Shown: positions 19,965-27,682 of the stretch, in pieces
How positions within the stretch are numbered: position 1 is the first letter of the stretch
How the letters are laid out: every line of letters begins with the position of its first letter
The notes under the pieces: generated by a model
Databases searched by the model: none
Told to the model about the DNA's origin: nothing
What the model saw: the letters and a program-made list of their open reading frames with translations, nothing else
Source: Alcanivoracaceae bacterium
GTDB lineage: Bacteria > Pseudomonadota > Gammaproteobacteria > Pseudomonadales > Alcanivoracaceae
Reading direction: 5' to 3'
NCBI GenBank assembly: GCA_029210325.1
Contig: JARGPU010000001.1
Location: 754,126 to 818,125 of the forward strand
DNA length: 64,000 nt
Position numbers and translations under genes: made by a program

Positions 19965-20450
19965 ATGCTAAGAATAGTAATTATGATAGTGCTGATGATG
20001 CTTGGCTCGACAACGCTGGCAGCAGATGTATCCGGGCCAGCACCGGACTTTACTCTGAAGAGCCGTTCCGGCGAAAACATCAAGCTGTCAGATTTGCGTG
20101 GCACTGTGGTGATGATTAACTTCTGGGCCTCCTGGTGCGGCCCCTGTCGTCAGGAGATGCCCCATCTGGAAACGCTTAGCAAGGAGTATGCGGACTATGG
20201 TTTTACTCTGCTGGGCGTCAATGTGGATGAGAAGCAAGAAATGGCGGAGAAGTTGCTAGCCCAGATTCCGGTGAGCTTTCCTATTCTATTTGACCCGAGC
20301 AGTACGGTGAGCAAGCTGTATAACGTTGATGCTATGCCGACAACTATTCTGGTTGATCGTGACGGTAATCTACGCCATCTGCATAGAGCCTACCGGCCCG
20401 GCTTTGAAGATATTTACAGTGATCAGATCAAGGCGCTGGTGCTGGAATGA
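19965..20450 (+). CDS. TlpA/ResA-type thioredoxin, exported
   Basis: About 161 residues. The signal or anchor MLRIVIMIVLMMLGSTTLAA is followed by a redoxin domain with the catalytic WCGPC at residues 57-61 (cysteines 58 and 61) and a cis-proline loop (VDAMPTT). TlpA/ResA proteins reduce disulfides in the periplasm, classically apocytochrome c CxxCH motifs before heme attachment. With five CxxCH motifs encoded nearby, such a role is attractive. The ATG at 19965 is favoured by a GGGGAGAG site; a longer in-frame start at 19878 lacks signal character and overlaps the barrel gene. It overlaps the DUF4266 gene by 4 bp. Confidence 0.92.
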   Translation: MLRIVIMIVLMMLGSTTLAADVSGPAPDFTLKSRSGENIKLSDLRGTVVMINFWASWCGPCRQEMPHLETLSKEYADYGFTLLGVNVDEKQEMAEKLLAQIPVSFPILFDPSSTVSKLYNVDAMPTTILVDRDGNLRHLHRAYRPGFEDIYSDQIKALVLE

Positions 20451-20662
20451 AAACTGCCTTGCTGTTGATGCTATGTCTGTTTGCGGCCGGTTGCGCGCCG
20501 AAACCCTGGTTAAAGCCCTATGAGCGGGCGCGACTGGCAGACCCGGTGATGGCGATGGATCGTCATCCGGCATCATCTGCGTATCAGCATCATGTGCATC
20601 AGGCCCGGGAAGGAGCCCGCGGGGCTGAGGGCGGCAGTGGAGGCGGTTGCGGATGCAACTAA
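20447..20662 (+). CDS. Small DUF4266 lipoprotein with Gly/Cys C-terminus
   Basis: 71 residues. The lipobox is LFAAGC; the conserved family core WLKPYERARLADPVM and HHVHQAREGA is followed by a tail GGSGGGCGCN. DUF4266 proteins are short, nearly always beside DUF3570 and TlpA or ApbE genes, and have no known function. The two terminal cysteines in a glycine-rich tail could be a redox or metal site and a natural client for the co-encoded thioredoxin (inference). It begins at ATGA of tlpA and overlaps the DUF3570 gene. Confidence 0.9.
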   Translation: MKTALLLMLCLFAAGCAPKPWLKPYERARLADPVMAMDRHPASSAYQHHVHQAREGARGAEGGSGGGCGCN

Positions 20663-21774
20663 CAAGCCTGCTGTTAGCAGTGTTGCTGTTGTCCGCTTGG
20701 GGCAATGCGGCGGTATTGCCGGAGCAGCGGGCTGATGCTCTGTATCACCGCTATGAGGGCGGTGGCATGACCATTGATGGTCCGTCGGTTTTGGTCCGCA
20801 AGAATATTGCCGAACGGGTTTCATTGAGCGCCAACTACTATGCAGACAAGGTCTCTGCGGCTTCCATTGACGTAGTGACTACCGCCAGCCCGTACAGCGA
20901 AGAGCGTGAGGAACATTCCGTTGGTGCTGACTATCTGGCTGGCAAGGCAATTTATTCGATCAAGTGGACGCAGAGTGAGGAAAGTGACTTCTCGGCCCGT
21001 AGCCTCAGCTTTGGCGCAAGCCAGGACTTTTTCGGGGATTTGACCACGCTCAGTTTTGGCTATGCGCGCGGCGATGACACCGTACGTCGCAGTGGCGACC
21101 CTCTATTTGAGGAGGACGCGGTACGGCAGCAGTATCGAATGGGCGTGACTCAGGTGGTGACCCGTAATCTGCTGGTAGCGCTGAGCCATGAGTTTGTTAC
21201 TGACGAAGGCTATTTGAATAATCCCTATCGCTCAGTACGTTATCAGGTGGGCACCGGTTACAGCTTTCAGTCCGAGGTCTATCCAGAGACACGCAGTAGC
21301 GAGGCGACGGCACTGCGAGCCAGCTACTATTTGCCATGGCGTGCAGGCCTGCACCTGGAGCATCGTTTGTATTCCGATAGCTGGGGAGTGGCGTCAAAAG
21401 ATTGGGGTCTGGTGCTAGTGCAGCCCTGGCGGGACCAATGGGAGTTCGAATTTCATGCCCGCTACTACGATCAGGGAGCGGCAGATTTCTATAGTGACCT
21501 TTTCCCATTTCAGGACGCCCAGAACTTTCTCGCCCGGGATAAGGAGTTGAGCACCTTTACGTCGACTTCATTTGGTGTGGCTGCAGGCTATACTTTTTTC
21601 AAGGGCCGATGGAAGCACGCCGACCGTTTTATGTTGCGGCTTTCTCTGGATCACTATCAGTTCGATTATCAGGATTTTAGAGATATCCGCGTAGCGGTGC
21701 CGGTGGCTGGGCAGGAGCCCCTATACGGATTCTCGGCGCTGGTAACGCAAGCGCTATTCAGCATCTGGTATTGA
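20653..21774 (+). CDS. DUF3570 outer-membrane-like protein
   Basis: About 373 residues. A signal peptide (LLLAVLLLSAWGNAAV) precedes the DUF3570 family opening, ADALYHRYEGGGMTIDGPSV, and many amphipathic beta-strands ending in LFSIWY, which suggests a large outer-membrane barrel. Partnership with DUF4266 is a recurrent genomic pattern, function unknown. The start lies 10 bp inside the DUF4266 gene; a TTG six bases earlier is an alternative. It is the last gene of the rightward operon and stops directly against the convergent pldA stop (no intergenic base). Confidence 0.88.
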   Translation: MQLTSLLLAVLLLSAWGNAAVLPEQRADALYHRYEGGGMTIDGPSVLVRKNIAERVSLSANYYADKVSAASIDVVTTASPYSEEREEHSVGADYLAGKAIYSIKWTQSEESDFSARSLSFGASQDFFGDLTTLSFGYARGDDTVRRSGDPLFEEDAVRQQYRMGVTQVVTRNLLVALSHEFVTDEGYLNNPYRSVRYQVGTGYSFQSEVYPETRSSEATALRASYYLPWRAGLHLEHRLYSDSWGVASKDWGLVLVQPWRDQWEFEFHARYYDQGAADFYSDLFPFQDAQNFLARDKELSTFTSTSFGVAAGYTFFKGRWKHADRFMLRLSLDHYQFDYQDFRDIRVAVPVAGQEPLYGFSALVTQALFSIWY

Positions 21775-22797
21775 TCAGAAAGTGTCTGTCAGCAAGATGC
21801 CGACGGATATTCTATTCTCATAGTTGTTGTAATTGATTAGCGAATCACCGTAGCCAGTAAAGCCCTGCAATAACCCCTTGAAGCGCCGGTTAATTGGAAA
21901 GGAATACTCAATCTGGGCACTACCATTGTTATCACTGCTACGCAGATTATTGCGTAGCTGCACTTCAAGCACGTGGTTGCCCATCGGCTTGATGATATTG
22001 AGATCAAAGTGGCCAAGATAACGTTCGATATCCGGGTTGTCGTCGCGCTTGGGACTGGTAATAGGGTACTTCTGACTTTCTGGAATGCGCCACCAGGGTT
22101 TTACTGACACATACCAACTACCAGTACGAAAAACATAGCTGACAAACAGTCGGTCCCAGCTACGAGATACGGGTATATCGCGGCCATTGGATTGGTGCCA
22201 ATAGCCGAAGGTCAGTAGTTCTGAGTCAACTGGGCCAAACTGCCAGTCTACTGGGCGGGTAATAAACAGCTCGGGGTCGTAATTAACTTCCCGAAAAGGA
22301 CGAGAAAGCTCCTTATTATAAAGTTGCATCCAGTAAGTGGCGGTAAACGAGAAGTACAATGTGGCACCGTTCCAGAATTCATCCAGCAGCGGCGCTTTAA
22401 GGGATATCTGGAATTTTGCTTCATGGTGTTGCAGTTCATCATCGGCAATCAGCGGGTTGTTACTGACGGGGTTGCTCCAGTAGCTGGTAGGCAACAGGTA
22501 GTTGCGCCGGTGCGGTGTCAGCACAAATGGGTTGTTTTCGTTCAATTTCTCCAGCGCTAAACGGGCGCGTAGCGCATATTCATTTTGCTGCTTCTGGCTC
22601 TGGCCGTCCGGGTCACACCAGCCGATCAGGGTGGCTGCCGGGGTGTCTGGGGCGGCTTTGCTGATCGCTTCAAGCAGGCAATCCTGATAGAGCCGCTTGG
22701 CTTTGGCCTCGGCGTCTTGTGCTTGAGTCTGCTCCGCCTGAACAGTCGTAGATAGCAGTAGCAGTAGCAGTAGCAGTAAAACCAGGCGGGCTTTCAC
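21775..22797 (-). CDS. pldA: Outer-membrane phospholipase A
   Basis: 340 residues with a leucine-rich signal peptide (nine consecutive Leu) and the OMPLA barrel. The catalytic block reads [16 protein letters not shown]: His201 and Ser203 match E. coli H142 and S144. The residue aligned with catalytic Asn156 is Asp215 here, giving a Ser-His-Asp arrangement. OMPLA dimers hydrolyse phospholipids in the outer leaflet when membrane asymmetry is lost, using calcium. The start overlaps the upstream Trm112-like gene by 4 bp. The signal sequence is encoded by a short AGTAGC tandem repeat. Confidence 0.93.
   Translation of the reverse strand: MKARLVLLLLLLLLLSTTVQAEQTQAQDAEAKAKRLYQDCLLEAISKAAPDTPAATLIGWCDPDGQSQKQQNEYALRARLALEKLNENNPFVLTPHRRNYLLPTSYWSNPVSNNPLIADDELQHHEAKFQISLKAPLLDEFWNGATLYFSFTATYWMQLYNKELSRPFREVNYDPELFITRPVDWQFGPVDSELLTFGYWHQSNGRDIPVSRSWDRLFVSYVFRTGSWYVSVKPWWRIPESQKYPITSPKRDDNPDIERYLGHFDLNIIKPMGNHVLEVQLRNNLRSSDNNGSAQIEYSFPINRRFKGLLQGFTGYGDSLINYNNYENRISVGILLTDTF
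22751..22778. repeat. AGTAGC hexamer microsatellite in the pldA signal-peptide region
   Basis: About four and a half copies of a 6-base unit (read on the plus strand) encode part of the nine-leucine run of the PldA signal peptide on the minus strand. Slippage by whole units would change the leucine count in frame. Confidence 0.7.
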
Positions 22798-22982
22798 AGT
22801 TGGCGCAATTCCTCGTCAGACAGCGGATGGGCCTCTTCTTCGAGCAGTACGGGGATGCCGTCGCGAATCGGATAGGCCAAACCGCTGGCCTTGCAGGCCA
22901 GCCGATTGCCATCTTCGAGCCAGATCAGCGGGGCTTTGCTGACCGGGCAGACGAGAATTTCCAGCAGTTCTTTATCAAGCAT
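22794..22982 (-). CDS. Trm112-like (YcaR) family small protein
   Basis: 62 residues beginning [18 protein letters not shown], the hallmark of the Trm112p-like/YcaR family (E. coli YcaR is about 60 residues). The zinc-finger cysteines are incomplete: CPVSK has one Cys and the second pair is reduced to [12 protein letters not shown]. The family activates methyltransferases in eukaryotes and lies near lpxK/kdsB in many bacteria; here it lies upstream of pldA with a 4-bp overlap. The bacterial role is unknown. Confidence 0.88.
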   Translation of the reverse strand: MLDKELLEILVCPVSKAPLIWLEDGNRLACKASGLAYPIRDGIPVLLEEEAHPLSDEELRQL

Positions 22983-23040
22983 GGGGGGTCCTTTTACTGG
23001 CTTTTCACAGTGTTGGGCGGATTATGCCACGGAAGCAGAT

Positions 23041-23056
23041 TCAAACGGTCGTTTGA
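23041..23056. promoter_or_regulatory. PsrA-like inverted repeat upstream of acyl-CoA dehydrogenase genes
   Basis: TCAAAC-GGTC-GTTTGA is a perfect 6-bp inverted repeat with a 4-bp spacer. It fits the published PsrA pattern (G/C)AAAC(N2-4)GTTTG(C/G). PsrA is a TetR-family regulator that controls fatty-acid oxidation in pseudomonads and relatives. The site is 115 bp before the first acyl-CoA dehydrogenase start, with a TTGACC -35-like hexamer overlapping its right arm. No psrA gene is in the window. Confidence 0.55.
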
Positions 23057-23170
23057 CCCTGTGGTCACGCAACATGCTGGGACTGCCGACTGGCTGGCGC
23101 TAGACTTGGCCTCCTGAAATCAGGGCCGCCGGGCTCTGCCTGACCCGACAAACGTTTTTGAGGTAACCCC

Positions 23171-24967
23171 ATGCCACATTACAAAGCTCCCCTGCGCGAT
23201 ATCCGCTTTACGTTGAATGAGGTGCTTAAGCTGGACGAGCATTATCAGGCGCTCGGCATTGAAGAGATCAACAGCGAGCTAATGAACGCGCTACTTGAAG
23301 AGGGCGCCAAGTTTGCTGAAAACGAGCTGGCACCGATCTACCGTTCAGGCGATGAGGAAGGCTGCCACTTCGATGATGGTGTGGTCACCACTCCAAAGGG
23401 CTTCAAAGAAGCGTATGCCAAGTATGTGGAGGGTGGCTGGCCATCGATGGGTAGCGATCCCGAGTTTGGCGGGCAGGGCCTGCCACCGTCAGCAGGCATT
23501 CCGATTTCTGAGATGACTGGCACCGCCAACTGGGCTTGGAGCATGTACCCGGGTTTGTCTCATGGTGCGGTGGCGACCATTGAAGAGCATGGCACCGATG
23601 AGCAAAAGGCACGTTACCTGCCCAAGCTGGTAACCGGCGAGTGGACCGGCACTATGTGCCTTACCGAGTCCCATTGTGGTTCTGATTTGGGCTTGTTACG
23701 TACCAAAGCAGAGCCGCAGGCAGATGGCACCTACAAAATTTCTGGCACCAAAATCTGGATCTCCGCCGGTGAGCACGATATGGCGGGGAATATTGTACAT
23801 ATCGTTCTGGCCCGCTTGCCGGGGGCGCCGGAGGGTACCAAAGGTATCTCCCTGTTTATCGTGCCGAAGTTCCTGGTTAATGACGATGGCTCTGCAGGCG
23901 AGCGCAACGCAGTCGCCTGTGGTTCCATTGAGCACAAGATGGGTATTAATGGCTCGGCCACCTGCGTGATAAATTTTGATGGCGCGAAGGGTTGGCTGAT
24001 TGGGCCGGAAAACAAAGGCCTGAACTGTATGTTCACCTTTATGAACTTTGCCCGCCTTGGCACTGCAATTCAGGGCGTCGCCCATTCCCAGCTGGCATTT
24101 CAGGGTGCGGTGGAGTTTGCACGTGAACGTCTGGCCATGCGCTCGTTGTCCGGCCCGAAAAATCCGGATGGCCCAGCGGATCCTGTGATTGTTCACCCGG
24201 ATGTTCGGCGCATGATTCTGACTTGCAAGGCCTTTGCTGAAGGCGGCCGCGCACTGGTGTACTACATGGCGCAACTCGGTGACATTGTTTACCGTGGCAA
24301 AGATGAGGCAACCCGCAAGGAAGCAGATAGTTTGATGGCGTTGTTGACGCCCATTGGCAAGGCATTCCTCACCGAAGCCGGTGTTGAATCTGCAATCCAC
24401 GGTATTCAAGTGTGCGGTGGCAGTGGCTTTATTCGCGAGTGGGGTATGGAACAGAACCTCCGTGATGCCAAGATTTCAACTATCTATGAGGGCACCACGG
24501 GCATTCAGGCGCTCGACTTGTTGGGCCGCAAAATCCTGCAAACTCAGGGTGCTTCTTTGCGTGTTTGGACTAAGACAATTCACACTTTCTGTCAGGAGCA
24601 GGCCGACGCTGCGGAAATGAAGGAGTTCATTGAGCCGTTGGCCCGGTACAACAAGGAGTGGGGTGATCTCACCATGGCAGTTGGCGCCAAGGCGATGCAG
24701 AACATCGAAAACGTCGGTGCAGCCTCTGTGGATTATCTGATGTACTCCGGTTACGTCACGCTGGCTTATTTCTGGGCCCGTATGGCGCAGGTTGCTCAGC
24801 AGGAGTTGGCGGCAGGCACTACGGAGAAAGACTTTTATCAGGGCAAGTTGGCTACTGCGCGCTTCTATTTTAAGCGTTTGTTGCCGCGTACCGCGGGGCA
24901 TAAAGGTGCTATCGAAGGTGGTCTTGAGTGCCTGATGGAAATCACCGAAGAGCAGCTCTCGCTCTGA
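23171..24967 (+). CDS. Acyl-CoA dehydrogenase, long (about 600-residue) family, copy 1
   Basis: 598 residues, longer than the classical 380-residue enzymes. It begins YKAPLRDIRFTLNEV, typical of the large FadE/DmdC-type subfamily. Conserved flavin and substrate motifs are present (MCLTESHCGSDLG, ISGTKIWISAGEHD, EGTTGIQALDLLGRK). It oxidises an acyl-CoA at the alpha-beta bond and passes electrons to ETF. Sequence reading cannot tell medium- or long-chain fatty acyl-CoA from methylmercaptopropionyl-CoA as substrate. GAGGT lies 9 bp before the ATG. A close paralog follows, and a PsrA-like site lies upstream. Confidence 0.93.
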   Translation: MPHYKAPLRDIRFTLNEVLKLDEHYQALGIEEINSELMNALLEEGAKFAENELAPIYRSGDEEGCHFDDGVVTTPKGFKEAYAKYVEGGWPSMGSDPEFGGQGLPPSAGIPISEMTGTANWAWSMYPGLSHGAVATIEEHGTDEQKARYLPKLVTGEWTGTMCLTESHCGSDLGLLRTKAEPQADGTYKISGTKIWISAGEHDMAGNIVHIVLARLPGAPEGTKGISLFIVPKFLVNDDGSAGERNAVACGSIEHKMGINGSATCVINFDGAKGWLIGPENKGLNCMFTFMNFARLGTAIQGVAHSQLAFQGAVEFARERLAMRSLSGPKNPDGPADPVIVHPDVRRMILTCKAFAEGGRALVYYMAQLGDIVYRGKDEATRKEADSLMALLTPIGKAFLTEAGVESAIHGIQVCGGSGFIREWGMEQNLRDAKISTIYEGTTGIQALDLLGRKILQTQGASLRVWTKTIHTFCQEQADAAEMKEFIEPLARYNKEWGDLTMAVGAKAMQNIENVGAASVDYLMYSGYVTLAYFWARMAQVAQQELAAGTTEKDFYQGKLATARFYFKRLLPRTAGHKGAIEGGLECLMEITEEQLSL

Positions 24968-24988
24968 GTGATTTGATCCAGCGTGAAG

Positions 24989-25025
24989 TAGACAACAATG
25001 CCCGCTTTGCGGGCATTGTTGTCTA
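24989..25025. terminator. 17-bp perfect hairpin between the two acyl-CoA dehydrogenase genes
   Basis: Arms 24989-25005 and 25009-25025 are perfectly complementary around a TTT loop. There is no clean T-tract after it on the plus strand, so it may act as a partial terminator or an mRNA-processing/stabilising hairpin setting different levels of the two enzymes. Confidence 0.6.
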
Positions 25026-25082
25026 GGTAATAGTGACTTGCCGGTTTCGAACGCCGAAACCGCTAACTTCAGGAGAGTATTT

Positions 25083-26861
25083 ATGGCGACCTATAAAGCG
25101 CCGCTCGATGATATGCGTTTTGTGCTGAATGACGTTTTCGAGGCAGAGAAGCTGTGGGCGTCTATGCCGGCAACGGCTGAAGTTAGTCGTGATTTGGCCG
25201 ATGCCATTCTCGAAGAAGCCGGCAAAATGGTGGAAGGCCTGCTGTTGCCGCTCAATCGTAGTGGCGATGAGGAAGGGTGCCAGTGGGATGACGGCGTGGT
25301 AACCACGCCATCGGGCTTTAAAGAAGCCTACAAAACTTTCGCCGAAAACGGCTGGACCGCGCTGGCTGGCAATCCGGCCTATGGCGGTCAGGGCATGCCG
25401 AAAAGTCTGTCGGTGCTGTTCGAGGAAATGATTCACGCCACCAATACCTCGTTCGCGCTGTACCCGCTGCTGTCTAATGGCGCCACCCTGTGCCTGGATG
25501 CACACGCCAGTGATGAACTCAAAGACCAGTACCTGCCAAAGATGTATAGCGGCGAATGGGCTGGAACTATGTGTCTGACCGAGCCGCACTGCGGTACCGA
25601 TCTCGGCATCATGCGCAGTAAAGCGGTGCCGAATGGTGATGGCAGCTTCCAGGTTTCCGGTACCAAGATTTTTATCACCGGTGGTGAGCATGACCTGACC
25701 GACAACATCATTCATCTGGTGCTGGCGAAACTACCTGGGGCGCCGGAAGGCTCTAAAGGTATTTCTCTGTTCCTGGTGCCGAAATTTCTGCCCGATGCGG
25801 AAGGCAAGGTTGGTGAGCGTAATGGCGTCCAGTGTGGTTCCATCGAGCACAAAATGGGCATCAAGGGTTCGGCAACCTGCGTGCTGAACTTTGACGACGC
25901 CAGGGGCTGGCTGGTGGGTGAGGAAAACCAGGGCCTCGCCGCCATGTTCACCATGATGAACTACGAGCGTTTGTCCATTGGTCTGCAGGGTACCGGTTTG
26001 GGTGAGGTGAGCTACCAGAGCGCGGTTGCTTACGCCAAGGATCGCCTGCAAGGCCGCTCCGCTGACGGCGTAAAAAATGCCGCCGGCAATGCGGACCCGA
26101 TTATTCATCACGGCGATGTGCGCCGCATGCTGATGACCATGCGCGCCTTGAATGAGGGCGGTCGCGCGCTGGCAGCTTATCTCGGCTTGCAACTTGATAC
26201 AGCCAAGTTTGGCGAAGACGCAGCTGTAAAAGCGAAAGCGGAAGATCGCGTTGCTCTGCTGACTCCGGTGGCCAAGGCTTTCTTCACGGACCGTGGTCTG
26301 GAAACCTGCGTTATTGGCCAGCAGGTATTCGGTGGCCACGGCTATATCCGCGAGTGGGGAATGGAGCAGTTTGTCCGTGATGCCCGTATCGCCCAGATAT
26401 ATGAAGGCACAAACGGCATTCAGGCGCTGGATCTGGCTGGTCGTAAAGTGGCGCGAAATGGGGGTAAGTCGGTTCAGGCATTTCTTGCTGATGCGCGTGA
26501 ATGGCTGGCGGCTAATCGTGATGTAGCATCGATCGGCAAGCAGCTTGATCAGTTGGCGGAGTCACTGGATATGCTTGACTCGTTGACCGCCGAGTTAATG
26601 GCTCAGGCGGGCGGTGATGCCAATGCGATTAGTGCATCCGCGTGTGAGTATCTTGATGTATTCGGCTATGTTGTTTACGCATGGTTGTGGGCCAAGATGA
26701 TGGCTGTGGCAGCGCAACATGCCGATCAGCCGCTGCAGTCGGCCAAGCTGATTACCGGCCAGTTTTACTTCGAGCGTTTGCTGCCGAAGGCGAAGTCGTT
26801 GGCTGAGCAGATGCGCGCTGGGAGCAGCACCATGATGAGCCTGCCAGTTGAAGCGTTTTAA
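25083..26861 (+). CDS. Acyl-CoA dehydrogenase, long family, copy 2
   Basis: 592 residues, closely similar to the preceding enzyme along its whole length (YKAPLDDMRFVLNDV, MCLTEPHCGTDLG, SGTKIFITGGEHDL, EGTNGIQALDLAGRK). The tandem arrangement indicates duplication, probably with chain-length specialisation in beta-oxidation. The ATG at 25083 follows CAGGAGAG; an in-frame start 45 bp earlier adds residues without family character. An 8-bp inverted repeat (CGGTTTCG/CGAAACCG, 25042-25062) lies in the leader. A strong terminator follows the stop. Confidence 0.93.
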   Translation: MATYKAPLDDMRFVLNDVFEAEKLWASMPATAEVSRDLADAILEEAGKMVEGLLLPLNRSGDEEGCQWDDGVVTTPSGFKEAYKTFAENGWTALAGNPAYGGQGMPKSLSVLFEEMIHATNTSFALYPLLSNGATLCLDAHASDELKDQYLPKMYSGEWAGTMCLTEPHCGTDLGIMRSKAVPNGDGSFQVSGTKIFITGGEHDLTDNIIHLVLAKLPGAPEGSKGISLFLVPKFLPDAEGKVGERNGVQCGSIEHKMGIKGSATCVLNFDDARGWLVGEENQGLAAMFTMMNYERLSIGLQGTGLGEVSYQSAVAYAKDRLQGRSADGVKNAAGNADPIIHHGDVRRMLMTMRALNEGGRALAAYLGLQLDTAKFGEDAAVKAKAEDRVALLTPVAKAFFTDRGLETCVIGQQVFGGHGYIREWGMEQFVRDARIAQIYEGTNGIQALDLAGRKVARNGGKSVQAFLADAREWLAANRDVASIGKQLDQLAESLDMLDSLTAELMAQAGGDANAISASACEYLDVFGYVVYAWLWAKMMAVAAQHADQPLQSAKLITGQFYFERLLPKAKSLAEQMRAGSSTMMSLPVEAF

Positions 26862-26879
26862 GGTTGTTCGCTGAAAGGT

Positions 26880-26910
26880 AAAAAAGCCGGCGAAACGCGC
26901 CGGCTTTTTT
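26880..26910 (+). terminator. Rho-independent terminator after the acyl-CoA dehydrogenase pair
   Basis: A 13-bp perfect stem (AAAAAAGCCGGCG with CGCCGGCTTTTTT) closes a 5-nt loop. A- and T-tracts on both sides let it also work for the convergent nuclease gene. Confidence 0.9.
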
Positions 26911-26933
26911 ATATGTCTTCCTCACTAACATAG

Positions 26934-27575
26934 TTAGCGGTTCAGATTGTTCAGATTATCTAATCGTTGAACCAGTTCCGGGTCATCAATATAAGGGTTA
27001 CGGTTACCCTGAATACGACCAATAGCGCCATTGCGAGCTCTTTCATCGTCATCTGGCGGGTCCAGTTGATTCCAGCGCTTGTACATTTCCAGATTGCCTA
27101 CTAGCGGCAAGTTGTGCTGACGGTGCATGTAGACCATGGCGCGCGCCACATTCCCCTTGGCATGATCTGGTGGATCAAACGTCTGGAAGGCACTTTGATA
27201 GCCGCATTCGTTTTCCCTGCTGTCTTTAGGAAGGTCGCCGAAAAGGCTGCCGCGACGATCTACTTCGGTGCTGCGCTGGATCGGGTACAAGTTATGCAAG
27301 TCTCCCGCTACGGTGTCGTAGCCGGGCTTACTGGAGCATTGTCGAGCGGTAATGCAGCTGAACTGTCTGAGTAGCAAATGGCTGCCATAAATGGAGTCCG
27401 CTTTGACGCCGCGGTCTCTTGGGCTAAAAGGCTCCTTGCAGTACAGCGTTGAGCCGCCGCCTGCGTAGACCTGATTGATCAGGATGTCCGCTGCATCTTC
27501 TGCCGTGGCTATCGTGCTTAGCAAGTAGGCACTGGCTGCGAAAAGAGCCTTTAGAAGAGTCACTTTAATTTTCAT
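26934..27575 (-). CDS. EndA/NucM-family extracellular endonuclease I
   Basis: About 213 residues. A signal peptide ends near TIATAED. Family signatures are GDLHNLYPIQ, DPPDHAKGNVARAMVYM and the late IQGNRNPYIDDPELV. Members such as Vvn and EndA are secreted or periplasmic nonspecific nucleases with a His-metal active site (the DLHN histidine). Four to eight cysteines in the mature part fit disulfide-stabilised secreted nucleases. Start placed at 27575 for the best signal peptide. Monocistronic, sharing a bidirectional terminator with the dehydrogenase operon. Confidence 0.9.
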   Translation of the reverse strand: MKIKVTLLKALFAASAYLLSTIATAEDAADILINQVYAGGGSTLYCKEPFSPRDRGVKADSIYGSHLLLRQFSCITARQCSSKPGYDTVAGDLHNLYPIQRSTEVDRRGSLFGDLPKDSRENECGYQSAFQTFDPPDHAKGNVARAMVYMHRQHNLPLVGNLEMYKRWNQLDPPDDDERARNGAIGRIQGNRNPYIDDPELVQRLDNLNNLNR

Positions 27576-27682
27576 GGTTTGATCATAGCAAACTGGAGGC
27601 ATATGGCCAGACCGAGATTTGTGTCACAAACTCCGTTTTCTATGGGATAAACCGGCGAACGGTAGTTTTCTGACGACCAGCG

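Noticed and set aside
23696-24409. Antisense open frames in both acyl-CoA dehydrogenase genes
   Set aside because: They occur at the same place in both paralogs, as expected from shared codon bias.
25042-25062. Second PsrA box before the second acyl-CoA dehydrogenase
   Set aside because: The half-sites are in the reverse arrangement (GTTTC...GAAAC) and do not fit the PsrA pattern; a leader hairpin is more likely.
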